From: a bacterium
GTDB taxonomy: Bacteria; Actinomycetota; Acidimicrobiia; Spongiisociales; ZC4RG35
Length of the DNA: 32,482 nt
Reading direction: 5' to 3'
Assembly (NCBI GenBank): GCA_024641285.1
Contig: JAHEDH010000023.1
Location: 1 to 32,482 of the forward strand
The translations under genes and the position numbers were made by a program. The notes under the pieces are model-generated. The model saw nothing but the letters and a program-made list of their open reading frames with translations, searched no databases and was not told the origin of the DNA. Of the stretch, positions 14,525 through 21,658 are shown piece by piece; position 1 is the stretch's first letter, and every line of letters begins with the position of its first letter.

Positions 14525-15630
14525 CCCGTTCCCCCGCACTCGCGGGCGCCGGTCAATTCCGGCTGGCCGTTGCGGCTGATGAAAGCAGGCAGGAGGCAGG
14601 CTTCGACCTGTCCGTCCCCTGATATCTCGAGTCGGGCGACACCGGTGGATGCCGAAGCGTCCGACAGCCGGGGCCAGATGAAGTTGCCCAGCGTCCAGAA
14701 CACCGGGACGCCCTCGATCAGCTCGAGACCTCCGAGCCGATGGGGGTGATGACCGAAGATGGCGTCTGCGCCCGCTTCGACCATCGCCTCGGCCCTGGCA
14801 CGATCGTCGGCTCGCGGCTCGGGCTCTCCCTCGATCCCCCAGTGGATGGTGACGAAGACGAGATCGGCCATCTCGTCGGCCCTTCGGATCGCTGCCGTCA
14901 TCTGATCGATGTCATCCCCGCTGGCCATCCCGGGCTTGCCCTCGCCCGCCAGCCACCCGGAGCTGGGAACGACACCACCCATCCCCAGGACGGCGATTCG
15001 CCAGCCACCGACCTCCACGATCTCCGGTGAGGTCGCCGAAGCCAGGTCGCTACCCACGCCGACCGGCCGCAGGCCGGCCAGTCGTGCCTGCATCAGCCCG
15101 TCCAGCATCGCCGTCTGGCCGAAGTCCTGGCTGTGGTTGTTGGCCAGATTCACGACCTCGACGCCGGCGGCGCGAGCCGCTGCCAACGCCGACGGAGGAC
15201 ATCGGAACACGAACTGCTTGTCGAGAGGGTCACCCAGCGTGGATGGGGCGCATTCGAGGTTGACCATGGTGAGGTCGTCCGATGCGAAGAGGCCGCCGAC
15301 CCCGTCGAACGCCTGCCCGTAGGCGATCGTACGGAAATCGACGATGTAGTCGGGGTCGAAGACGACGTCGCCCACCGCGTGCACCACGAGGTCCTTTCGG
15401 ACGGCAGACTCGGGCACGGCGTCGATCGGCGAAGTTTCCGGCGACGCCGTCTCGGGCGGCGAAGGCGGGACCGTCGTGGCGACGGCGCTTGTCGTGGTCG
15501 GAAGAGAGGTCTCGGATTCGGCTGGGTTGGAATCGGCGGTGCCGATGTCAACTGCGCCGAAGACGAACGACCCGAGGAGCAGCCCGCCCACGATCACCAG
15601 GGCGAACCGTCCCGTGCGGCGGTCTCGCAT
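14521..15630 (-). CDS. CapA-family (PgsA-like) metallophosphoesterase, membrane-anchored
   Basis: A 369-residue protein. Residues 9-27 form an N-terminal membrane anchor (FALVIVGGLLLGSFVFGAV), and a Pro/Thr/Ser-rich linker runs to about 75. The catalytic-type domain has the CapA signatures VHAVGDVVFD (84-92), MVNLECAPS, VVNLANNHSQDFG, FVTIHWGIEGEP, ADAIFGHHPHRL and FWTLGNFIW. Family members are linked to poly-gamma-glutamate or capsule synthesis, but many are isolated and their substrate is unknown. ATG 15630 is chosen because it immediately precedes the anchor; TAGCCT lies 7 bases before it, so the transcript is probably leaderless. It overlaps the propeller gene by 4 bases and both products are extracytoplasmic. 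Confidence 0.86.
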   Translation of the reverse strand: MRDRRTGRFALVIVGGLLLGSFVFGAVDIGTADSNPAESETSLPTTTSAVATTVPPSPPETASPETSPIDAVPESAVRKDLVVHAVGDVVFDPDYIVDFRTIAYGQAFDGVGGLFASDDLTMVNLECAPSTLGDPLDKQFVFRCPPSALAAARAAGVEVVNLANNHSQDFGQTAMLDGLMQARLAGLRPVGVGSDLASATSPEIVEVGGWRIAVLGMGGVVPSSGWLAGEGKPGMASGDDIDQMTAAIRRADEMADLVFVTIHWGIEGEPEPRADDRARAEAMVEAGADAIFGHHPHRLGGLELIEGVPVFWTLGNFIWPRLSDASASTGVARLEISGDGQVEACLLPAFISRNGQPELTGARECGGTG

Positions 15631-15773
15631 CTGGATGAGGCTACCGAAACAGTGCGACAAACCGACCACTCCACGCGAATTCGACTCACGCGCCAATCCG
15701 GTCGAACCTGGGCTCCGAACCAGGTGTGAGAGAGCGGTGCAGACCTGCACCGCACAACCACAAGGAGAGACAC

Positions 15774-16400
15774 ATGAAACGCCTGATCGCATCGATCGCG
15801 GCTCTGACTGCTGCGATCGCGGTGGCACTGCCTGCGGCCGCAGCTCACGACGACAACCCTTCATCACAAGTCGCCTCGTACACCTACGACATCGGTGCCC
15901 TCAACGGCTCCGGCGTGGAAGGCACCGTCCGAATCAGGTCTCTGCCGAACGGCAAGACCCAGGTCAAGGTGGTCGCCACTGGTCTTGCGCCGAACCTGCC
16001 CCATGCCCAGCACCTGCACGGCACGACCAACGGCACGGCGACGCAGTGCCCGCTGCCCGCCGCAGACCTCAACGGAGACGGCCTGATCACTGTGGCCGAA
16101 GGCGGTCCGTTCTACGGAGGCATTCTGGCCTCTCTCACCACGTCCGGCGACACGAGCGGTTCGAGCGCTCTCGCACTCGATCGCTTCCCGGTCTCGGATG
16201 CCGACGGCAACCTCAGGTACAACCGCACGTTCGATGTCCCTGCCGATGTCTTCTCGAACCTGGGCGCAGTGCAGTACGTCGTCCACGGCGTCGACCTCGA
16301 CGGATCCGGAACCTACGACGGTCTCGCCCAGTCCTCTATCGCGCCGGGCGTCGCGCTGGAGATCACCATCCCGGCAGGCTGTGGCGGCATCTTGAACTGA
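15774..16400 (+). CDS. Secreted CHRD-like beta-sandwich protein with EF-hand loop
   Basis: A 208-residue secreted protein. A signal peptide (MKRLIASIAALTAAIAVALP..AAA) probably ends near residue 24. The mature part shows VKVVATGLAPNLPHAQHLHG with His77, His80 and His82, resembling CHRD and superoxide-dismutase-like beta sandwiches. DLNGDGLITVAE (98-109) is a full 12-residue EF-hand calcium loop (Asp98, Asn100, Asp102, Glu109). A second partial Asp-rich loop (DLDGSGTYDG) lies near the C-terminus. Cys92 and the Cys in PAGCGG could form a disulfide. AAGGAGA (15762-15768) precedes the ATG. It stands alone between divergent capA and a convergent kinase gene. Function unknown; calcium-stabilised surface protein is a reasonable guess. 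Confidence 0.82.
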   Translation: MKRLIASIAALTAAIAVALPAAAAHDDNPSSQVASYTYDIGALNGSGVEGTVRIRSLPNGKTQVKVVATGLAPNLPHAQHLHGTTNGTATQCPLPAADLNGDGLITVAEGGPFYGGILASLTTSGDTSGSSALALDRFPVSDADGNLRYNRTFDVPADVFSNLGAVQYVVHGVDLDGSGTYDGLAQSSIAPGVALEITIPAGCGGILN

Positions 16401-16434
16401 CCACGGCGAGCCCTAGGAGACCGTCACCCGGCAT

Positions 16435-16480
16435 GCATCGACACCCGTTCGTCGCCTCAGCGGCGAGCGGGTGTCGATGC
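16435..16480. terminator. Long hairpin between convergent CHRD-like and sensor kinase genes
   Basis: A perfect 13-bp stem (16435-16447 with 16468-16480) encloses a shorter inner pairing (16452-16456 with 16462-16466). It starts 35 bases after the CHRD-like stop and includes the last codons of the opposing kinase gene. Likely bidirectional terminator. Confidence 0.7.
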
Positions 16481-18178
16481 GCCGAGGCCGGCACCGTCTT
16501 CGACCGGTTCGGTCCGGCCACTCGCCGGCAGGGTGAGCCGGAACACCGATCCCCCGTCGTACAGGTACTCGAGCGTGCCTCCCATGAGGTTGGCGAGTTG
16601 GCGAGACACCGCCAGACCCAGACCGACCGAGGCAGTCGTCCCGGCATCGCGGTGCGCCCGACCGTAGGGCTGGAAGATGCGCTCCCTGGCGTCCTCGGGG
16701 ATCGGGTCGCCGGAATCGAACATCTCGAAGATGGCCGACCCTTCCCGCTCGTCGATGATCGCCCGCTGGTGCGTTCCGCCATAGCGGCCGGCGTTCACAG
16801 CCAGGTTCCGGATGATCTGGCGAACCCGGATCGGATCGGCCCACGCGACGACTTCCGACCGCACCTCCACCGGGACCGGCGACTCCATGCCCGTGAAGAC
16901 CGCTTCGACCTCCGACCGGATGTCGATGTCCTCGGGCCGGATCGCGATCGTCCCGATGTCCGCTCGCGCCCCGACCAGGAGATCCTCGACGAGATACGAG
17001 ACCTCCTCGGATTGCTTGACCACGACTTCGAGGAGAGCATCCCGCTCAGCCTCGTCGGTGACGCGACCGTCGAGCAGCGCAGCCGAGAGCCCCATGACGC
17101 CCGTGAGGGGGGTTCGGAGCTCGTGGCTGATGCTGGCGATGAACTCATCCTTCGATCGCACGAGCTGCTCCAGTGCGCTCTGAGCCTCCTTGAGCTGGGT
17201 GATGTCCGTCACGGAGATCACGATGCGGCGCGAGTGTTGGACGATCTCGGTGGAGACCACCTCGACGCGCACCCACATGTCGACGTCGGAATCCGTCTCC
17301 GGGTGTGTCAGGTATTCGACCTCGAACCTCGGCTTCCCCTGCCACATGGCGATGACCTGCTGACGCATTGCCGGCGCCGAGCTCTCGTGGACTCGGGAGG
17401 GCGGCAACGTCGCCAGATCCTCTTCGGGGCCGATGCCCATCGTCGACCGCGCCTTGGCATTCATTCCCAGGATCCGAACCCGACTCATCACCTCGGTGAG
17501 GACGGCGATGTCCGAGATCGCCTCTGTGAGCTCACGCTCGGAGCCGATCCCGGCCGACTCGAGGTAGTTCATCGCGTCGCTCCACTCCTGCTCGAGCAGA
17601 GCGACCGGCGCAGTCGTGAACAGGCGGCGATAGCGCGATTCGCTGCGCTCCGATGCGGTCCGGATCGAGAAGATGAGAATCGCCGTGATGACGAACGACA
17701 GCATGAGCACGAAGCCCATGGCCAGCGGAGATGTCACCCGATCCGTCCAGGCGGAGGGTGCCGCGAACAGGCAGACGGCAATCGACACGATGAATGCGAT
17801 CGGTCGACGGACCACGAAGAACGTGGCAGCAACGGCAAACACCCAGAGCGAGATGACCGCAGAAACACTCGTTGCAGGAGTGCCGATCAGGCTGAACACC
17901 ACGATCACGACAAGGGCTCCCGAGAGCAATGTGAGGACTGCGTCTTCGCGTTTCGAGACCACCTGGCCGGTGTACAGGAGGGAGGTGGCGAGAGGCCCGA
18001 TTCCCTCGACCAGCCAATGCGATTCCCCAGTGATCAGCCAGGCGATGAGAAACGACATGGTGCACAGCCACGCCCCAACGACCCCGGCGCGTACGACGGC
18101 GCGATGCGTCGACGCCGGAACGGCTCCGAGTTCGACCCGGGAGAGGAGGCTGCGCATCTGTTCCCATCGGCCGATCAC
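16457..18178 (-). CDS. Orphan PAS-containing sensor histidine kinase
   Basis: A 573-residue membrane sensor kinase. About six hydrophobic segments occupy residues 30-172. A PAS domain follows (about 183-330; YRRLFTTAPVALLEQEWSDA and ISVTDITQLKEAQ). The HisKA H-box ASISHELRTPLTG has His352, and the ATPase domain has RQIIRNLAVNAGRYGG and SVGLGLAVSRQLANLMGG. The G1 position reads FDSGDPIPEDARERIF, so the second glycine of the usual DxGxG is replaced. No response regulator is adjacent. It begins 25 bases after the TMEM97-like gene and is probably co-transcribed with it. The GTG at 18178 is used; ATG 18157 is an alternative. Confidence 0.88.
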   Translation of the reverse strand: MIGRWEQMRSLLSRVELGAVPASTHRAVVRAGVVGAWLCTMSFLIAWLITGESHWLVEGIGPLATSLLYTGQVVSKREDAVLTLLSGALVVIVVFSLIGTPATSVSAVISLWVFAVAATFFVVRRPIAFIVSIAVCLFAAPSAWTDRVTSPLAMGFVLMLSFVITAILIFSIRTASERSESRYRRLFTTAPVALLEQEWSDAMNYLESAGIGSERELTEAISDIAVLTEVMSRVRILGMNAKARSTMGIGPEEDLATLPPSRVHESSAPAMRQQVIAMWQGKPRFEVEYLTHPETDSDVDMWVRVEVVSTEIVQHSRRIVISVTDITQLKEAQSALEQLVRSKDEFIASISHELRTPLTGVMGLSAALLDGRVTDEAERDALLEVVVKQSEEVSYLVEDLLVGARADIGTIAIRPEDIDIRSEVEAVFTGMESPVPVEVRSEVVAWADPIRVRQIIRNLAVNAGRYGGTHQRAIIDEREGSAIFEMFDSGDPIPEDARERIFQPYGRAHRDAGTTASVGLGLAVSRQLANLMGGTLEYLYDGGSVFRLTLPASGRTEPVEDGAGLGASTPARR

Positions 18179-18203
18179 GTCCGCCGCTGAAGGCCCTGCG
18201 CGT

Positions 18204-18881
18204 TCAGGGCTGGATCTCCCTGGCGCCTGGTTCCCGCGTCGACACCTCTGGCTCTGCGCCTCGGAGATCGATGACGACCTCCGGCTCGCTCACAGCGGGG
18301 GGAAGGAGGACCGGCTCCTGGGTGAACGGATGCGGGCGCCACATCCTGAGGATCATCGCGGCCGGAACGACGAGATAGGCGGCGTTGGCAGCGATGTAGT
18401 ACAGCGTGTTCGGCTCCACGCATCCAGGACACAGGGCCGGGTCGGCCCAGCCCTCCGTGGCGACCCGCCCGAAGATCCCCTCCGACATGTAGGTGATCAT
18501 CCCGTGGGTGAGTGCGCCGCCGTACACGAGTCCGAACGGCCTGATCCGATCGATCCCACGAACGAAGCCGATCAAGAAGACGACATAGAGCGGCAGCCAG
18601 ACGAATGCAGAAATCCAGGCAGACACCCTGACCTGGGGCGGGTTCACGATCAACAGCGGGTCGGCGACCCGGGCGTACGTGTTGTAGATGAATCGCTCCA
18701 CCGCATAGCCGCTGTCGGGATCGAGCGCTCCGTTCAAGCCGTTGACCGCGTCGGTGACGATGCTGGTCAGAATGAAGAACGAGAACGCCACGACAAAGAA
18801 GAGATCGAGCCTTCGCTCTCTCAACGGAATCACGACCCGATCGGTCGGTGGCGAGAACCACCGCCGCACTGCGCTGCGCAT
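18204..18881 (-). CDS. EXPERA-family four-helix membrane protein, TMEM97-like
   Basis: A 225-residue membrane protein with four helices (about 25-45, 88-109, 115-136, 164-181). It aligns by eye to eukaryotic TMEM97 (sigma-2 receptor) of the EXPERA family. Matching features are RRLDLFF.. start of helix 1, Asp44 at its end, DPLL (74-77), then PP (81-82), LPLYVVFLIGFVRG, RPFGLVYG and NAAYLVVPAAMILRMWRP. Asp44 and Asp74 correspond to human Asp29 and Asp56. A C-P-G-C pair (151/154) in the last loop is extra. ATG 18881 is chosen because TACCCT lies 6 bases before it; a longer frame to 18926 has no family-like sequence. Known relatives bind sterols or act as sterol isomerases; the ligand here is unknown. 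Confidence 0.72.
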   Translation of the reverse strand: MRSAVRRWFSPPTDRVVIPLRERRLDLFFVVAFSFFILTSIVTDAVNGLNGALDPDSGYAVERFIYNTYARVADPLLIVNPPQVRVSAWISAFVWLPLYVVFLIGFVRGIDRIRPFGLVYGGALTHGMITYMSEGIFGRVATEGWADPALCPGCVEPNTLYYIAANAAYLVVPAAMILRMWRPHPFTQEPVLLPPAVSEPEVVIDLRGAEPEVSTREPGAREIQP

Positions 18882-18944
18882 GAGGAGAGGGTAGAGAACC
18901 GGCTGCCCGCGCGGCGCGTGAATCACGGTTCACGCGTTCTCGAG

Positions 18945-18979
18945 GTTCACAGTTCACAGTGGACAGTTCACAGTTCATC
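18945..18979 (+). repeat. Five-unit 7-bp tandem repeat, left array
   Basis: Five consecutive heptamers read GTTCACA, GTTCACA, GTGGACA, GTTCACA, GTTCATC. The array lies between the TMEM97-like gene and the amino acid ABC ATPase gene, and is in inverted orientation to the array at 19098-19132. Confidence 0.75.
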
Positions 18980-19097
18980 CCTGCGACAGATCGCCTCGGG
19001 TCGGAGCGTATCGGGCTGCGGGAGTGCCTGCCAAGCGAGGAAGTGATACACGATCAACTCCAACGGCAAGAAGGACCGGGTCGGCGGAGCCGACACA

Positions 19098-19132
19098 CGG
19101 AAACTGCCAACTGTCAACCGATGACTGTCAAC
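19098..19132 (-). repeat. Five-unit 7-bp tandem repeat, right array (inverted)
   Basis: On the minus strand five heptamers read GTTGACA, GTCATCG, GTTGACA, GTTGGCA, GTTTCCG. Unit length, number and core sequence match the left array in opposite orientation, 118 bases away. The array lies 22 bases beyond the stop of the ABC ATPase gene. Confidence 0.7.
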
Positions 19133-19153
19133 GGGCGAGCCGCCAGGCGGGTC

Positions 19154-19903
19154 TCAGAGGATCTGACTCAAGAAGAGTTTGGTGCGGTCGTGCTGTGGAT
19201 CGGTGAAGAAGTGCTCGGGGGTGCCCTCCTCGATGATCTGACCCTGATCGAAGAACACGACCCGGTCCGCCACCTCACGGGCGAACCCCATCTCGTGGGT
19301 GACGACCATCATGGTCATGCCAGAACGCGCCAGTTCCTTCATCGAGTCCAGCACTTCTTTGATCATCTCGGGGTCGAGTGCCGACGTCGGCTCGTCGAAG
19401 AGCATGATCCGGGGATCCATGGCGAGCGATCGGGCGAGGGCGACGCGCTGTTGCTGCCCGCCGGACAGCTGCCCGGGGAACTTGGCCGCCTGCTCACGGA
19501 TCCCGACGCGCTCCAGCAGGTCGAGCGCCTTCTTCTCGGCCTCGGCCTTGGTGCGCTTGCGGACCCACGTCTGGGCAAGTGTGACGTTCTGGAGCACGGT
19601 GAGATGGGGGAAGAGGTTGAACTGCTGGAAGACCATCCCGACCTCGGAGCGGATCTTCTCGATGTTTCGGACGTCGGAGCTGAGTTCGATGCCGTCGACG
19701 ATGATGCGCCCCTCCTGATGGACCTCGAGCCGGTTGATGCAGCGAATCCACGTCGACTTGCCCGATCCGGAGGGCCCGATGATCACGACGACCTCGCCCT
19801 CACCGACCTCGGTCGAGACCCCGCGCAGGGCCTGGAAGTCGCCGAACCACTTCTTCACGCCATCGCAGACGATGATCGGTTCCTTCTTGCCATTGCTGGT
19901 CAT
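19154..19903 (-). CDS. aapP: General L-amino acid ABC transporter ATP-binding protein
   Basis: A 249-residue ATPase of the polar amino acid transporter (GlnQ/AapP) family that energises uptake through the two permeases encoded upstream. Walker [11 protein letters not shown]-loop [13 protein letters not shown], signature LSGGQQQR, Walker [15 protein letters not shown] and the switch His in VVTHEMGFA are all intact. Length is normal. AGGAG lies just upstream of the ATG, and 12 bases separate it from the preceding permease gene. It is the last gene of the four-gene binding protein-permease-permease-ATPase operon. Substrate range (general L-amino acids) is inferred from the AapJ-like binding protein. 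Confidence 0.94.
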   Translation of the reverse strand: MTSNGKKEPIIVCDGVKKWFGDFQALRGVSTEVGEGEVVVIIGPSGSGKSTWIRCINRLEVHQEGRIIVDGIELSSDVRNIEKIRSEVGMVFQQFNLFPHLTVLQNVTLAQTWVRKRTKAEAEKKALDLLERVGIREQAAKFPGQLSGGQQQRVALARSLAMDPRIMLFDEPTSALDPEMIKEVLDSMKELARSGMTMMVVTHEMGFAREVADRVVFFDQGQIIEEGTPEHFFTDPQHDRTKLFLSQIL

Positions 19904-19915
19904 CTCTTCATTCTC

Positions 19916-21658
19916 CTATCTGACGCCGACGCCGAGGCGTCGTTCGAGCCGGAGGCTCGCCCGGCTGAACGTGAACGTGAAGACCCAATAGACCACTGCC
20001 GCGAACACCAGGTTCTCGAGCTTCGTCCCGAGGGAATCTGGCTGGCCAGGGACGATGTTGTTGGCGACCCGGAGGAACTCTGCGAGCCCGATGATCGAGA
20101 CGAGCGACGTGTCCTTGAACAGGGTGATGATCTGACCGACGATCGCAGGGATGACGGCCCGCAGGGCCTGCGGCAGGGTGATGAGCATCGTCATCTGCGC
20201 CGTGGTCATGCCCATCGCCTTGGCCGCCTCGTACTGGCCTTTCGGAATGGATTGCAGGCCGCCGCGAATGTTCTCTGCGAGGTAGGCCGCGGCGAAGAGC
20301 GTGATGCCGATGATTGCGAGGAGAATGGCGTCGGGTTGCAGGCCAGGGGGAAGGAAGTTCAGGACACCGAAGCGGAAGAAGAAGAGAACCGTGATGAGGG
20401 GGACGCCGCGGATGACTTCGATGTACCCCGTGGACATCAGCCGGAAGAGCGGCATCGTCGACGTCCGCCCGAGCGCCATGAGGATGCCTAGCGGGAACGC
20501 CAGGAGCATCGGAACGATCGCCAGCATGAAGGTGAGGTTGATGCCGGCGAAGTAGTTGTTGTTCGTCTCGAGCGTCGGTGTTCCCACGCCGATGGCGAAC
20601 AGGTACATCAGCACCAACACGACACCGGTCCAGACAGCGATGACCGTTCTCCGGCCCTTCTCGCCCGAGCCGAAGGTCGGCGTCGCCAGCGAGACAGCGG
20701 TGAGCATCAGCAGGAGGAAGCGGGCAGCCATCGGTGCGGAGACGAACCAGACAACGATCGAAGCGACGACCAGGAGACCGTTGACGATCGCAGCCGCCTC
20801 CCGCTCGGCGCCGCTCACGAAGATCACCGCGGCATATCCGATCACGACGATCGGGATGATCCATGCGGACCAATCGACCACCCGATCCCAGGGGATCTCC
20901 GGTGCCCGCTGAACGTGCAGATACAGAACCGGAAGCGCGAAGAGCGCGAGTGCGACGACGCTCCGCTTGACCGTCGGCGCCCCGAGCGGCTGGATGAGTG
21001 CCCGGCCGACGCCGAACGCCACCACTGCTGCCGCAATGACGATCGTCCAAGGAATCTGTGTCGACGAGGAGATCGGCAGGATCCAGAGGACCACCAGGAA
21101 GGCCACCAACCCGGCTCCGAGCACGACGAGCGTCGGAAGGAAGGCATCGATGGCCCGATCACCCAATGCCATCAGGGCCGCCTGCCCGATCACGAAGAGC
21201 ACCGCGCCGGCGATCAGGAATTCGGTGCGTCCACCGAAGGTCGATGGGGCGAGGACGGCGAGCACGAGAGCGGCGATTCCGGCGCTGCGCACGGCCGCAG
21301 AGATCTGGCCGGGGCTGACTCTGCCTATCGGTCGCCACGCCGCGGTCGCCAGACCGGCGATGAACGCGACGACCCCGAGCGACACCCACGTGCGGGCGAT
21401 GTTCTCTCGCGGATACGAGCCGATCGAGTAGTTGGCCGAGTTGCGGGGGATGACCTCCCACTGCCGACCCTGGTCGAGCAGAAAGCCGACCGCACCCCGC
21501 AGGAACAACAGGATGACCGCTCCGACGAGCACCGTGAGGATCGTGCTTCCACGGCTGTAGAACAAGTTCTTGCGCAGCCACACCAGCGCGCCAGGTTGAC
21601 TGGCCTCCGGCGGGGGTTCGGGGGGTACGAGGTGTTGAGATACCCGTGTCTCGACCAT
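19916..21658 (-). CDS. aapM: Amino acid ABC transporter permease, AapM/BztC type, enlarged
   Basis: A 580-residue inner-membrane permease. The transport domain is C-terminal (about 375-575), with FPLGILMALGRTS, YIEVIRGVPLITVLFFF and the ATPase-contacting EAA loop (EAAKAMGMTTAQMTMLITLP). Residues 35-360 hold roughly ten additional hydrophobic segments, far more than in proteobacterial AapM, which is under 400 residues as I recall. ATG 21658 shares one base with the upstream permease stop (TGATG), so the subunits are coupled; an upstream in-frame ATG lies inside that gene. It forms the heterodimeric channel with AapQ. The function of the extension is unknown. Confidence 0.9.
   Translation of the reverse strand: MVETRVSQHLVPPEPPPEASQPGALVWLRKNLFYSRGSTILTVLVGAVILLFLRGAVGFLLDQGRQWEVIPRNSANYSIGSYPRENIARTWVSLGVVAFIAGLATAAWRPIGRVSPGQISAAVRSAGIAALVLAVLAPSTFGGRTEFLIAGAVLFVIGQAALMALGDRAIDAFLPTLVVLGAGLVAFLVVLWILPISSSTQIPWTIVIAAAVVAFGVGRALIQPLGAPTVKRSVVALALFALPVLYLHVQRAPEIPWDRVVDWSAWIIPIVVIGYAAVIFVSGAEREAAAIVNGLLVVASIVVWFVSAPMAARFLLLMLTAVSLATPTFGSGEKGRRTVIAVWTGVVLVLMYLFAIGVGTPTLETNNNYFAGINLTFMLAIVPMLLAFPLGILMALGRTSTMPLFRLMSTGYIEVIRGVPLITVLFFFRFGVLNFLPPGLQPDAILLAIIGITLFAAAYLAENIRGGLQSIPKGQYEAAKAMGMTTAQMTMLITLPQALRAVIPAIVGQIITLFKDTSLVSIIGLAEFLRVANNIVPGQPDSLGTKLENLVFAAVVYWVFTFTFSRASLRLERRLGVGVR

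Noticed and set aside
15476-18190. 904-codon plus-strand open frame
   Set aside because: It crosses the CHRD-like gene in another frame, a terminator hairpin and the whole kinase gene antisense; composition is typical of a shadow frame.
18945-19132. CRISPR-like array
   Set aside because: Units are contiguous 7-mers without spacers, and no cas genes are nearby.
18959-20491. 510-codon plus-strand open frame covering the heptamer arrays and ABC genes
   Set aside because: It is antisense to a canonical ABC ATPase and part of a permease; no domain.
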